From contig JAECYW010000011.1 of assembly GCA_023014335.1 (NCBI GenBank), positions 992,001-1,056,000 on the forward strand: a DNA stretch of 64,000 nucleotides, given 5' to 3'. Numbering within the stretch: position 1 is the stretch's first letter; every line of letters begins with the position of its first letter. The notes beneath the pieces are model-generated. The model worked only from the letters and a program-made list of their open reading frames with translations, was not told where the DNA came from and did not search any database. This stretch comes from Galerina marginata. Its lineage: Eukaryota > Basidiomycota > Agaricomycetes > Agaricales > Galerinaceae. A program made the position numbers and the translations under genes. Shown here piece after piece: positions 21,013 through 34,330 of the stretch.

Positions 21013-24000
21013 GGTTTTGTTGTTGTCGATGATATAGAGCGGTGTGGTGTGGTGTGGTGTATGTTGTAGAGGAAGATATGGCTTGGTTCAGATATGTTTT
21101 GTAGGAAACCAATTTGGGTCGGCTCTCCGTGACATCCGCTTCCGGGAGCCGAACGGATCGACGTCATATTCCGGGGCGCTATCACATGGACGCCCGCCTC
21201 CGTCTAATCCAGACCGGCCTAGCGTCGCTGTCCTTCCTAGGCTCTCCGTCTCCTACAACTCCTTCGCCGTCGTTCTCGGCGTTCTAGAGAACGACTGTGA
21301 TACCTTCCATTCTACATATCAAAAGGCCGAGAGACCTCCTGAGTAAGCTCCATCCGTACGTAGCCGTATGCTCAGCCATAGCATCTCCACACGCAGCTAG
21401 AAATAAGCTCGCCAATTGGCCTTAAACGCATAAACGACACTCACGCTCTAATTATCACGTATAAGTTTATATCCTGTCCTTCTTTGCTCCTCATGTCGAC
21501 GCCTAATATCGTCTTTTGCTTGTTATAAATTCAGCTGGCGCTCCTAAGAGGGCCTCAGAAGATATACGGACATTGTCAGACCTGAGAAGAGTCTTATTAG
21601 CAACTTTCGTCTTCGCCCATGACAAGAGTATTTCTATTACCCTTGCATTTGGCTATACATCAGCAAGCTCACAATTTACTTTTTCACTTTTCGGCGCTTT
21701 TCAGCTTTTTACGACTTTGAGAAAAACGCACAAGTGAAAAAGCGGAAAAGCTATCTAAGGCTACTTCAGCCCACCTACCGGTCCGTAGTACCGGACCAAG
21801 AAAATCACTGGAAATAGCAACTACTCTAGAATATGTATAACCGTTGTCTACAAATGAGTATATAATGTGCGTTTGGGACATATATGGTGCTACTAAGTAG
21901 CATACAGGAGCGAGGACAATGAACCGTAGCAACCTACGTAAACGCGTAACAGTTGAGCAGGGAATACTGGCGGAGAGGCTGAAATACTTACCAACTATAA
22001 CGCCCACGGGTCTTGCGATGCTCCCAAACTGAATCTTGTTGCCCTGCTCCCAATACCTCCTCCGTCACTAACAAGCCGAGTGCTTTGTAGGGAAGGGACG
22101 GTGACAATTCAATGTAATGTCAGGTTTGAATGACGAAGTGGCGAGAGCGAGACGGTTTCGGGCAACGGATCCGCAAGCGATCAATTGTTGTACCTCGAGC
22201 GCTGCTGGTCAGCGCATTCTGCTGGGTTGTGAGTTGGACAGAGTGAGGGGAATGAAAGAGCGTTGGGGTGCCACGATGCCACCCCAATTTTGGGGACAGT
22301 CGTTTCAAACTCCGAGCACGTGATATGTTGAAATCCTCTTTTCGGCGATTTTGATCGCATTGCGTCTTGTTCTTCCACCACAACCACCATCGATCGCAGC
22401 GTTCTACGTCTTCCTATGCAGCCTGCCATGTTTCGCCATCCATTTCTCCTCTTCGACTTGACTGGATAGTCTCTATGTGTCAAGGTCTTCTCTCCCGTGT
22501 AAACCACCTTTTCCCCAGCCACGCTGCTACCTACGATAACGAAGATCCGTTACAATGCGTTGAGTGCACCGATTTTCTCTTATGACTTGCATGATCTTTT
22601 GCTCACTGATTTTATCTCATAGCTTTCACCCACCACCATCACGACATGTTGGCCCGCTGCTTCAACTGCAGCCTGTTTTGCTCCTTGGGAACAGTTTTAC
22701 TGCCAACTAGCTGCCTTACAACGCTCGTGTCCGCTCTGAGTAGGCTGTCTCTGAAGAATTTCTGTGATTTTCGTCAATTTGTAAATTTACGGGTGCTTAC
22801 TCTGTCGTAAATTATTTAACGGTGTCTGTCATACTTATATACTTTATATACCGGTCAGCTTTTTGTAGCTTTTTCACTTTTCCATTTTAACGACCTCCGG
22901 AGAAATACTCAGCTTTTTCCAAATTGGCACCTAGCTTTTTGACCAAGCCGCTTTTGGCGCTTTTTGGCGCTTTTTTCACTTGTACAAGCGCAAAAAAGCT
23001 ATTTGTGAGACTACCGATGCTACTGGGACTTTCTTGAGTAGAAAGGGGCCTACTAGCCATCGGATTGAATGTGCCCGCACCTCCAAGTTTTGGCTCAGAT
23101 AACGATCCAAATCCAATCAACTTTAGGATGTCAGGCTGTAATGCTGATGAAAAAGACCTTGGTTTCAGCCCAGCAACGCCTATCCGCAACGGAGCACAGC
23201 GGAGCTCCCGTGTTTAAGCGTAGGATAAGGCTTCGGAGGAGGTTCGTTGATCCGGCTGACGAACGTGTCGGAACGGCGTGGACGAACGTGTTATCTAACG
23301 CGTCGTGTCTACACAACCACCCACATAGTTCTTGAATAAAGATTCAAAGGATGACACGAAATTGGATGTGAAGTCTTTGCTATGAACCGCTTAGCTGTTT
23401 AACCTCCAGGCATTCAACCACGGATTGCCAATCACATACCTGTCCGTGAATATATGTGACTGATTCCATCCAATTGGCAATCATACGAGAATCGAGTTTG
23501 CATGAAAGCTCAAACAAGCCTTATATGACGATCTGATCCATCTCGATGAAGGGCCCAGTAAAATATATATCTAGCCAGATGGTAGGAAGATCAGACAAGA
23601 TTGAACGGTTCCCAAACGGCAACAGGTACTCGCCTCTTCGTGAAGCAGAAAAAATTCTGCAGTAGCTCAAAAGTCTACCATATTGCGACGTCCTCTCAAT
23701 CCCAAGCTGCCACAACAATGTTATCCTTCTCCAACACACAAGACGGGCAACATCGATCCTTGGAAGGTCCTTCGAAGTCTTCATTTAGTCGATTCCCTCG
23801 GTGCCAATGGGTTGTTGTTCATAAAAACAGAACTTCCAAAGTTCATAAGAGAGGAAAATGTTCCACAAAACGTCAGTTTGAGGAGCGTATGCGGTCGCTA
23901 TATACGTGAGTTTACTGCCCATCGATCCCAGCCATCGTAATCTGGGCAATGGGTGATGCTGGTAAACGGAAGGTCACGGAGTTGATCTTAGGAGACGTTG

Positions 24001-25607
24001 GTGGACAGTCGGCTAGGATGATGTGACATTAAATATCTGCTCGTGGCAAAAGGATAAGTATTCCCAAAAACAAAAGACGAGATCGTGGATATTCGGGCAG
24101 AAAGTCAATAGATCATTCACGTAACTCAAATCTCTGAGTTCGTGCAAAACCCCTCCGGACGTCTTTCACCGCTAGCAAGAGAACATCGCATTCATTCTTT
24201 TTAAAGCGACCAAGAGGAAGTAAAATGCTCACCAGTCATAACTCATGAACACGTTTTGCCACGAGTTATCAAATAGACAACTGCATCGACGCTCTTGGTT
24301 TATCTGAAGCAGCGCTTTCGAACATCAATCGTTCAAGCCTCAAGCTTCAAGATCAAAAGCCAGTTGTGAAAGATTGCTTTGGACGCGCCAATTGCTTTTC
24401 TGAGTAGAACTGAGTCAACAATGAAAAGCCAATGAGATGCCAAAGTACTAAGTAGTCCGACCGAGTCCGATTTTCCCACGAGCCCAACACTCAATATTTG
24501 AACTTTCAATGCTTTCCTAGCTAGAAGTATTCCAAGGGTCTATATGCGGTGATCTCGAAATTTCTGTGTCTTTTGAATTCCCGTGGACCCTCTCCGGTAG
24601 CAGAGCATAACCACGTGGTCATGGAATCTTTAGATTCCCCTCATCGAGCTTTCGATGCTAACGTGGCTGTTAATACCGTACTAATACGCTAAGTGTCCCC
24701 TCTACCGCGCAACATAGTCATTCAAAATTGCCAGGATTTTCAGGTATTCGGTGGGAGACGATAGAGAGGAACTGGAATGGTCCGTCGAACGTAATAAATT
24801 AAATAATGAGAGACTTGCGTCTGCACTTGTTCAGAACGCCAATTTGGTTGGCGCTCATGCCCTTTATTTTGCTGCCAATGGGGAGCATTTAAAAGGTACG
24901 GACAAGAATAGCTCTTCCATATTATTTCTACCCATAGTTTACACGAAAATGGGAGGAGGAGATGGACACAGTCATCAAGGAATCCCTCGAAAACACCCTT
25001 TAAGCAGGCTGATTCCCTCCAGTGCACGTAATACTCTGCCGTACCAAAGAATACTCCACCTTCTAGTGCGCAATATTTAACTCTTGGTTGGAAGTTTGGT
25101 TGAGGCATCTCTGTCTTTTTTACAATCTTATCCAGGACAAAAATAGGCGCCCGTGACTGTGCTCCACTTTCAGGTCAGAGGATCAGGCTCCACCGACTTT
25201 TGGCATAACTTGAGCAGTAATAGTGTAAGTAACAATACTGGAAACTCTTGTAAATGTGCTCGTTGTCGATTGGGTAAATGCCTGGATGATCGGTGTTTCT
25301 TACATTCGATCGTGCCGAATTCAAACACAAACAACACTTCGACGCTTCGACCGACTTCATTTCACGTCGAAATATCCTGACACTTGTTCTATTGCCTTCT
25401 ATTTTTAAAATCTTCCAAACTCCAAAGAGTTACGCTAAACGAAATTTCAGATGCTGCCGCCGTGCTGTTCCTATTTTGGCAGTATAATTCACACATTCGA
25501 GTGACTCAACCTTGCAGGGTCGTGAAGTTGAAAACCGTCGCTGAACGCATTTGTACCTTTCTCTCATCCGAAGATCCCTCTACACATCTCTTTCCTCTGA
25601 ACTGGCC
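21013..25607. other. Long intergenic stretch with dispersed T-rich repeats
   Basis: No gene could be supported. Two segments (about 21680-21760 and 22850-23010) share the words AGCTTTTT, TTTTTCAC and GGCGCTTTT on one strand and their complements a few tens of bases later, giving foldback-like, A/T-tract-rich pieces likely to be remnants of one repeat family. A plausible but unidentified reading at 23683-23940 (+) lacks motifs. From 24770 onward the sequence is the first copy of the upstream flank that recurs before the next two F-box-like genes. Confidence 0.45.
25461..25495 (+). promoter_or_regulatory. Conserved promoter block (copy 1 of 3)
   Basis: The word TTCCTATTTTGGCAG followed by AATTCACACA or close variants occurs upstream of each tandem paralog: here, at 27531-27570 and at 29921-29960, always about 80-150 bases before the start codon. 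It may be a shared regulatory element or simply part of the duplicated segment. Confidence 0.4.
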
Positions 25608-26701
25608 ATGAGCGAAGAATATCCTCGCTTTCCTCAAGACATAGAGCGTTTCATCTTTAAGATTGTCGCGTCGGACGCTGGATGCAATGTAAAAAGGAGG
25701 GCAAAATTGATGTTGGTGGCGAAGCGTGTATGTGAATGGTGAGTCAGGCGTGGCTTGCCGTAAGGAAACCATTGTAAAGAATGACTTTTGTCTCTATTAG
25801 GATTCGGCCAATCCTCTATGAGGTCTTTGTTCAGTCGAGGGTGTTCCCCAGCTTTGCTGCCGGTTTTCCAGACCTTGAACAACACCCTGAATTTGTCAAA
25901 GATGTTGGCAAGTTCGCGAAGTATCTTTTCATTGGTACTCCCACCAAGCTTGAGGATATCAATGACCTTCTCTTGTCGTGTCCGAATGTCGAAAATGTCG
26001 CGCTTTGGCACAGCCTTAGCGAAGGTTTCCACTCGATTCAGCCCTACCTCGAGGTTTTACGGCGCCTTCCTCTCAAACGACTATCTTCTAGTACCAGAGG
26101 TCTTCAGCTGCAGGACCTGAAAAAAGCGCCTTTCCTAAATCTAACCCACTTCGATATTCGTGACTTCGATTCTGCATTTTGGAACCAAATCACGGTGCTG
26201 CCGACCCTCCCAAACCTCACGCACCTTTGTATTAGCGCAATCATTGGTGTCGGCCGAACAATAGAGCTTTTACTCAAGGGCCATAGTTTGCGACTTCTTG
26301 TCATCTTGGGAGAAAAGGATATTGACTGCTACAGCGAAACAGATGAAGGCCTAAAAGACACCCGGCTCGTCTTGATGATGTACCCTGAACGGGGCGTTTA
26401 TTATGATGTGATGGCTCCGGATTGGGAGCACGGTGCACGAGGTGGTGTTGATTTTTGGGTGGTCGCTGAGCGATTTTCTATGGCACGGCAAAGTGAGTCT
26501 CTTGAATTCTAGTCTTTTGGTACGAAAGATCTGACAGTTATCAAACAAGATAAATTCCTCATCGATAATTCTCAGAGGTGGATCCCATGGGCCATTCAAT
26601 GGGCAGAAGAACTGAATCCTCGTGGGCAGGAATGGTACTCCACTTTGTTGCCAAGATTTCCAGAGTATCCTGCTCTCGACGTCGTTTATTATGATACATG
26701 A
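25608..26701 (+). CDS. F-box-like hypothetical protein, tandem paralog 1
   Basis: Exons 25608-25738, 25801-26492 and 26550-26701, 324 aa. The N-terminal motif is YPRFPQDIERFIFKIVA, followed by KLMLVAKRVCEWIRPILYEV across intron 1, consistent with an F-box-like helix bundle. The middle has repeated Leu-rich segments (FLNLTHFDIRDF; LPNLTHLCISAI) and a conserved GARGGVDFWVVAERF block; the third exon gives NSQRWIPWAIQW and ends PALDVVYYDT. Intron positions and phases (2 and 1) equal those of the paralogs. No function is known to me; ubiquitin-ligase substrate recognition is the natural guess if the F-box-like reading holds. Confidence 0.75.
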
Positions 26702-27653
26702 TAGTTGTCTTTATTATAATTTCTTGTCAACACCAATGTAACACTAGCATTTACTCGCAGCAGCTTATTTTCTAACTTCCTACTTTAATAGAGCCCCGGA
26801 ATGGTGGCCATGGCCCGTCGACCGTAATAATGAGAAACTTGCGCCTGTACTTCAGCAACGCTCCCTTTGTCGGCACTCTATGCCCTTTATCTTCCTGTCT
26901 GGGAGCATTTAATAAGGTATGGGCAAGAATATTTTTGCGAAGTCATCTCTACACATAGTCTATGCAAAAGAGAGGCGGAGATAAATCCTGACTTCGTCTG
27001 TATAACAACGAGGGTATCAAGGTATGCCTTAAAGACATCATTTAAGCTCGCTGCTCCGCTCTTGTACAGGTGACGTTACGTCGTCTACAAGAATTCTCCA
27101 GCGCTCAGGCACGTGCTGAGTAGCTCTTACCTATGCATTTGATATTAAGTATTACAATATTGTCCATCCAACTCCAGGTTAGCCTTGATGAAAATAGACG
27201 CCCGTGACAATGCTCTACTTTGGAATCCGAGGACCATGCTTCACCGGCTACAGACCTTACTTGAGCAATAATAATGCAATTAACAATCCTAAAAACCCCA
27301 TAGATGTGCTCATGGTTGTCTTTATTGCTCATGATTCATACAGCTAGGTAAAGCTTGGACGTTACGTTACCATATCGGTCGTACCAAATTCAAATCACAC
27401 ACCGCACTTTCATTGACTCAGTTTGATGTCAAATTCCTCTACCTCTCTTGTGACTACTTTCTATCTTTTAAAACCTCCAACGAAATTTACGCATAAAAAT
27501 TACAAGCTGGTCAACGCATAATTATTCTGCCGCAGTGCCGTTCCTATTTTGGCAGCGTGATTCACACACTCAGTCGTGCATGGCCGTGCCACTGACCACC
27601 ACATTGCACCAATTGACCTAATCCCTCTGCACGCCGTTTCCTCCAAACCAGCC

Positions 27654-28697
27654 ATGAAAGATCATCCTCGCCTTCCTCAGGAAATAGAACGTTCAATCTT
27701 TCAGATGGTTGCAGTAGATGCTGGGTGTGATGCAAAAAAGATGGCAAAATTGATGTTGGTAGCCAAACGTGTATGTGAATGGTGAGTCAAGCGCGGCTTA
27801 CTGTCCAGGAACGATTGTGAAAGAATGACTTTTGTCGCTATTAGGATTCGGCCAATTCTCTACGAGGTCCTCGTTCAGTCGAGTGTGCCTCCCCGCTTTG
27901 CACCTGATTTACCTGATCTCGAAAAACACCCTGAAATTCTTAAAGACGTTGGGAAATTCGCAAAGCATCTTTTCATTGGCGATCCCACCAATGCTGAGGA
28001 TATCAACGACCTTCTGTTAGCATGTCCGAATGTCAAAAACCTTGCGCTCTGGTACAACATTGTACGCGGTTTCCACTCGATTCAGCCTTACCTTGAGGCC
28101 CTACGGCGCCTTCCTCTGAAACGACTATATACTAGTACCAGAGGTCTTCGGCTACAAAACCTGCAAGAGACCCCTTTCCTTAATCTAACCCACCTTTATA
28201 TCTTTGACTTTGATGCTGCATTATTGGACCATATCATGGGGCTACCGGCCCTCCCAAACCTCACGCACCTTTGTATCAGCGCAACCGTTGGTGCCGACCG
28301 AACGAGAGACCTTTTACATGAAGGCCCTCGTTTTCAAGTGCTTGTTGTTTTTGGCGGAAATCATTTTCATAGTTACAGCGCGACAGACGAAGGCCTAAAA
28401 GACACCCGGCTTGTGTTGATGACGTATCCTTATTCCAGTTTTTATCATAATGCGATGGCTTTAGATTGGGAGCACGGTGCACGAGGTGGCGTTGATTTTT
28501 GGGTGGTCGCCGAACGATTTTCTATTGCACGGCGAAGTGAGTTTCTTAAGTTATAGTCTGGTACGAGAACTCTAACGTTTACTGAACAAGATAAATTCCT
28601 TGTCGATGATTCTCAAAGATGGATCCCTTTGGCTATGCCATGGGTAAAAGAGCTGAATGCTCAAGGGCAGGAATGGTACTCCACTTTATTGCCATGA
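27654..28697 (+). CDS. F-box-like hypothetical protein, tandem paralog 2
   Basis: Exons 27654-27781, 27845-28536 and 28591-28697, 308 aa. Starts MKDHPRLPQEIERSIFQMVA and continues through the same WIRPILYEV junction. It keeps the GARGGVDFWVVAERF block and the C-terminal DDSQRWIPLAMPWV segment, but stops after STLLP, 16 residues earlier than paralog 1. Leucine-rich central segments are conserved, with differences concentrated between them. Confidence 0.75.
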
Positions 28698-30037
28698 TTC
28701 CCAGAGTATCCCTCTCTCGACGTCATTTACTAGCTATCCGCCAACCTGGCAGGGGGGAAGGCTCGCTGCGTCCTCGGGGCGTGATACAATCAAGACTGTT
28801 GTAACCACCTAAATGCCGAAGAAAGAAAATTCATCAACTTTTTCCGCTGCTTTACGACGTTGTCTCCTGAAAACTGTTTTCCTTTTTGTGGAACCCTAAA
28901 ACTCGACGATATGCAAAACTGGCGCCTTTACCAGCCAACCAACATGATGTCCACCAGCCCTGTACCCTGGAAATTGTTCTTCGAAAACCATGGACGAGGT
29001 ACTACTCCCGCACTTGAAGTTGAGTCTAGTTGTCCGGGGTTTCCAGGTTAACTCGTTTATGTTGTCAGTGTTGGTCCTATTAGGGCCCAAGCATTTTTTA
29101 TAATTTCTTGCCGACACCAATGTAGCCCCACCATCTACTTGCAGCGGCTTATTTTCTAACATGATACTTTGATAGAGACCCGGAATGGCGGCCATGGCCT
29201 GTTGACTGTAATAAATTATAATGAAAAACTTGGGTCTGTACTTCAGCAATGCTACCTAGACTTGGTCGGCACTCTACGCCCTTTATCTTTTAATAAGGTA
29301 TGGACAAGAACACTTTTGTGAAGTCATCTCTAGGCATATAGTCTATGCAAAAGAGAGGAGGAGATAAATCATGACTACGTCTTGTATAACAACGAGGGTA
29401 TCAAGGTATGCCTCAAAGACATCCTTTAAGCTCGCTACTCCGCTCTTGTACAGGTAACGTTATGTGGTATACAAGGATTCTACAGCTCTCAGGCGCGTGT
29501 TAAGTAACTCTTACCTATGCCTTTGTTATTAAGTATGACAATATTGTCCAGGTTAGCCTTGACAAAAATAGACGCCCGTGACAATGCTCTACTTTGGAAT
29601 CCGAGGACCATGCTTCACCGGCTACAGACCTTACTTGAGCAATAATAGTGCAATTAACAATCCTAAAAACGCCATAAATGTGCTCATGGTCGCCTTTATC
29701 GGTCGTAATTCATACAGCTAGTTTGCAGCTAGGTAAGCTTGGTCGTTATGCATTGATCGTACCAAATTCAAATTACAAACCGCACTTCGATTGACTCAGT
29801 TTAATGTCCAATTATTCCACCTCTTTTGTGACTACTTTCTATCTTTTAAAACCTCCAACGAAATTTACGCATGAAGATTACTTGCGCCTACTTGCGCCAA
29901 ATTTCTTAAAATTATTCTGCCGCAGTGCCGTTCCTATTTTGGCAGTGTAATTCACACACCCAACCGTGCAACACCCAATCGTGCCACTGATCACCGATTG
30001 AAGATCCTTCCACACATCCGTTTCCTCTAAACTAGTC

Positions 30038-31091
30038 ATGAACAAAGACCATCCTCGCGTTCCTCAAGACATAGAACGTTCCATCTTCAAGATGGTCGCG
30101 GCAGATGTTGGTTGTAATGTAAAAAGTATGGCAAAATTGATGTTGGTGGCCAAACGTGTATGTGAATGGTGAGTCAACCGTGGCTTGCCGTTCATGAATC
30201 ATTGTAAAGAACAGCTTTTCTCACTATTAGGATTCGGCCAATCCTGTACGAGGTTTTTGTTCAATCGAGGGTGTTCCCCAGCTCTGCAGCCGGTTTTCCG
30301 GATTTTGAACAACACCCTGAATTTCTCAAAGACGTTGGCAAGTTTGCAAAGCATCTTTTCATTGGTGCTCCCACCAGTGTTGAAGATATCAACGATCTTT
30401 TGCTGTCATGTCCCAATGTCGAAAATGTTGCCCTTTGGTACAGCTTTAGTGACGGTTTTCACTCGATCGAGCCCTACCTTGAGGCTTTACGGCGCCTTCC
30501 TCTGAAACGACTATCTTCCAGTATCAGAGGTCTTCAGCTCCAAAATCATAACCCGAAAAAAGCGCTGTTCCTAAATCTTACCCACTTTCATGTCTCCTCA
30601 TTTGATTTTGCCACTCTGAACCATGTCCTGGACTTACTGACCCTCCCAAACCTAACCCACCTTTGTATCACCGCAAGCATTGGTGTTAGCGGAGCGATAG
30701 ACCTTTTACTTAAAGGTCCTCGTTTGCGAGTTCTGGTTGTCTTCGGGGACGGTAGATTCGACTCCTTCAGCGAAACAGACGATGGCCTAAGAGATACCCG
30801 GCTCGTGTTGCTGTTGTATCCTGTATTTGGATTATATCATGATGCGATGGCTTCAGATTGGGAGCGCGGTGCACGAGGTGGTGTTGATTTTTGGGTGCTC
30901 ACTGAACGATTTTCTATGGCACGGCGAAGTGAGTTTCTCAAACAATGTCCTTGCCTACGAAAGGTCTGATATTTATTGAACAAGATAACTTCCTCCTTGA
31001 TAATTCTCAGAGGTGGATCCTATGGGCCTTTCCTTGGGCAGAAGAGCTGAATAATCGAGGGCTGGAATGGTATCCCACTTTGTTGCCATGA
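30038..31091 (+). CDS. F-box-like hypothetical protein, tandem paralog 3
   Basis: Exons 30038-30168, 30231-30928 and 30985-31091, 311 aa. Starts MNKDHPRVPQDIERSIFKMV. A two-residue insertion (QNHNPKKALFL) distinguishes it from its neighbours. The GARGGVDFWVLTERF block and NSQRWILWAFPW C-terminus are intact. If the second intron is retained the protein would end shortly after the block, at 30967-30969. It is closest to paralog 1 in the first half and to paralog 2 at the C-terminus, which suggests exchange between copies. Confidence 0.75.
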
Positions 31092-31400
31092 TTCCCAGAG
31101 TACCCCTACATCAAGGTCATTTACTAGCTTTACGCCAACCTGGCGGGGGGAGGCTCGCTGTGTCCTCGTGGTGTGACACATTCAATGGACTGTTGTAACC
31201 ACCTAAACGAAAGAAAATCCTTCATTTTTTTCCGCTGCTCGACGACGCTGTCTCGCGATAACTGTTGTCCTTTTTGTGGAATCCTAAAACTCGACGACAT
31301 GTAAAACAGGCGCCTTTACTAGCGAACCACCATGATGTCCACCAGCCCTGTACCCTGGAAATCGTTCTTCGAAAATCATGGACGAGGTACTACTCACGCA

Positions 31401-32303
31401 CTTGAAGTTGAGTCCATTGCGAATCTGGCTTTGGAGTCACTCCTACTATTCCGGGTTCAACCTTCAGAATTCGAATAATTGTAATTCGGTATGTCGCACG
31501 CCTCTGTTGTCCGTTAATTAATTCACAAATTAAAAACAAGCCTCCAGTGTGCATGTATTCGACCGAGCAGGCCCTCGATCGACGAGCCCACTCGGGATCC
31601 AAAGTCCTTGATCGGATACGTCAGGAAAATCAGTTTCGAGGAGCGAAAGTGCACTGGAACTTAGAAGAAGGAAAAACATACAAAGTCGTATGATGTCGAC
31701 GACTTGAAAGTTGAAAGCTGACGAGTCTTCTCCGCAGGTGAACGACATGAGAAAGACGGTTAGGCAGTCGATCCAGTGCTGTCCGAGATCGCCATAGACC
31801 CATGTCGCCTCTGATTGGGTGGCTGTCAGACGGTGGCGCAGACCTCCCGGGCTTAATTTGGCAACGCCTATTCTGACACCATATTCGATTCTTCGAATCC
31901 TCGACCTAGACCTATGAGAAAGAAAGAACTGAACATATCTTGTAGGTCGTCTGCCCATACCAAGTTTCGATACTCCACTATAAGTCCACTATTTAATCAT
32001 AAATTACCAGACTGTACCCCATCGCGCCCCACAAATTACACGGTCGGCTCGGGCAGTCAAGAATAATGGCGAAAGAGCCCACAGAACGTCAGATATTCCA
32101 AGTCCGGGCATTGCCATTGCGCGTCATTTCGGCCACTTGATCGCAAGGGACTGATGGCATTTGGCGAACATCTTGAATGTCTATTCCTAGACATGAGTCA
32201 ATGTTGATGGAGGGCCCCACCGCCGAAATGCCCGCGTCCAGCCGCACCTGAGCAGAATAGCAATGCGCGTTCGCAATTGACGCTGACAGCGTAATCGAAC
32301 AGG
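31401..32303. other. Stretch without a supported gene
   Basis: A 142-codon open frame on the minus strand (31530-31958) has a hydrophobic stretch but no recognisable motif and no splice support. The right end is promoter sequence of the ferritin-like gene. Confidence 0.4.
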
Positions 32304-32310
32304 TATAAAA
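32304..32310 (+). promoter_or_regulatory. TATA box of the ferritin-like gene
   Basis: TATAAAA 114 bases before the start codon at 32424, in a CT-rich leader. Confidence 0.6.
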
Positions 32311-32423
32311 GGTAGGCTGACGCAAATGGGAAAGGCATTAGGAAATTCCCCCTTCCTCTTCCTTTTCTGTCTTTTCATAAAATCCACAAATATCCTACCT
32401 CACTTTACGAAAACAGAGCAGAT

Positions 32424-33402
32424 ATGCGTCAAGCCATCCTTTCCATTGTCCTTGCGGCCACCGCCGTCCTCGCCACGCCCGTGAAGCGAGCCATCGATGG
32501 TATATACTTATTCAGATTTTTTCCATTATTCCACTCACGACCTCTCCGCAGATGCCACAGTGCTAAACTTTGCTTTGACGCTCGAGCATCTCGAGAACGC
32601 CTTCTACTCAGGTGCACTCGCCAAGTTCGACGCTAAAGCATTCACCGACGCTGGCCTACCCGCCTTCGCCCGCGGCCGCTTCTCCCAGGTCGCAGCCCAC
32701 GAACAGACCCACGTCAAGTTCCTCAGCGATGCGCTAGGCGACAAGGCCACCAAGCCATGCACGTATAACTTGTACGTTCATTGATCTCCTTCCTTGTCTG
32801 GTTGATATTCACTCTCCTCCTTTCACAGCCCATACACCGACCCCAAGTCCTTTGCCGCTCTCAGCCAGGTCCTCGAAGGTGTCGGCACATCCGCATACAC
32901 CGGCGCCGCCCAGCTTCTCACCAACAAGGACTTCCTCACCGCCGCTGCCAGTGTCCTCGCCACCGAAGCACGCCACGCCAGCTGGGTCGCCTCCGCCGTA
33001 AACAAGTTCGGTGGCTGGTCCGGCTCCTTCGACGTACCTCTCAGCCTCAACCAGGTTTTCACCCTTGCAGCGGGATTCATCACTTCCTGCCCATCTACCA
33101 ACCCCGCTCTTCCCGTGAAAGCCTTCCCAGCACTGACAGTGACTGGTGCCGTCCCAGGCAAGAGCGCCGCCGTCTCCGCGCCCAAAGCTACTTCGACACC
33201 AACACACATCGTCTTCTTCTCCGGCCTCGATAAGCTCTTTGCGCCGATCCAGAACGGCAAGGTCACTGTTCCTGCTGGTCTCACTGGCCAGATTTACGCT
33301 GTGGCCACTACCAGCGCGACTCAGGCAACTGACGACGTGATCGTCGCCGGCCCCGCGATCTTGTTGTTCGAAACAGATTCAAACAACAACCTGATTGCTT
33401 GA
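32424..33402 (+). CDS. Secreted ferritin-like domain protein (Rds1-like), copy A
   Basis: Exons 32424-32499, 32552-32771 and 32829-33402, 289 aa. A signal peptide (MRQAILSIVLAATAVLA) is followed by a KR pair, a possible Kex2 site. The ferritin-like helical domain shows LEHLENAFYSGAL, VAAHEQTHVKFL and ATEARHASWVASAV, giving Glu and His positions of a possible di-metal site (E..HLE..., HEQTH, EARH). The C-terminal third is beta-like and ends DSNNNLIA. Related fungal proteins are the stress-responsive Rds1 family; the catalytic role, if any, is not known. It lies tail-to-tail with copy B. Confidence 0.88.
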
Positions 33403-34330
33403 GCGCCAGTTAAAGGATAGTCTCGGTGTACTTACGCCCTACATATTCGTTCTGATACCCGTTGGACATTATACATTCCCATCAACGAACAATTTGTTAT
33501 TATTCCTTCGTTCACTTCGGTAGTGTAGGATACCTCGTTCAAAATCTGTTGTTCATTAGGATCAACATATATACTTCTAATTCAGTAGCCAGAATGGAAT
33601 ATCTTTCTTTCTTGCGAAATTTCTTAGAAATTCAACGGTGATAGCTTCCCAAGTAAACCTTCTACTACTAGTCAATTTGGAGAGTCAACTTGAAACAATT
33701 GAATCTGCTGACCGTTTACGGGTCCACTAACCCCCCACTCAACGTCGAAAGCCTGCGACTAAGCTGCCAGGAATTTATTTATGGACACGAACTTGGCTTT
33801 GAATCGAGTCTAACCAAATTAAGCCGAACAAGGAAGGAAGAATTGCGCCACACTCGGTCTCCTCCCGCCGGACGCCGCCCAATCCGATTGGCTACGGCCT
33901 TGTCGGATCATTCGATCAATTATGGGCCTTTTCGCTCCATCGACGTCTTTGCCTTTCCTGCTCATCGGGGTCATTGAGGGTTGACAGAAAACCAGACAGA
34001 CATGCCAGCCTGTCGATGTCATTGTCAATTCGCTGATATACGGCTTTAACAATGTGAGGTAGTATATGATCACACACTTCGTGCCAGTGGGGCCGTGGAG
34101 ATGGACCGGGTCTGGATGTTGATATAGCTTGTGGGGAAATGCTTTTCGTGTATAATTATAATCTGGAGTAAAGGTATTAAAAATACGAAAAAGCAGTCAG
34201 GTCATTACTGGAACGGAAAGAAAGGGGGACCTCAATTCAAATGAATGTTGGGAGAAAGAACGAGTATGAACGAGGGAATAAAGTGCATTATAATACGAAT
34301 AATAAAAAAGTCCGAGTTCATCGCCCATCT
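33403..34330. other. Shared 3' intergenic region of the ferritin-like pair
   Basis: No gene seen. It would hold both convergent 3' ends. Confidence 0.5.

Larger units (their letters stand above)
24770..31400 (+). repeat. Segmental tandem duplication, three ~2-kb units each carrying an F-box-like gene
   Basis: Unit borders fall near 24770-26720, 26800-29090 and 29180-31400. Intergenic sequence is duplicated together with the genes: the block around 24775-25080 recurs at 26806-27080 and 29185-29460. The block after the stop of gene 3 (28620-29030) recurs after gene 4 (31010-31410) but not after gene 2. Units 2 and 3 resemble each other most in the upstream half. Confidence 0.8.

Noticed and set aside
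23601..23940. Possible gene fragment reading LHLVDSLGANGLLFIKTELP
   Set aside because: Protein-like, but short, without motifs, start context or splice partners; kept as intergenic.
31440..31470. GGGTTCAACC word as a tRNA T-arm
   Set aside because: No matching acceptor, D-arm or anticodon arm could be folded around it; the same holds for the similar word near 9150.
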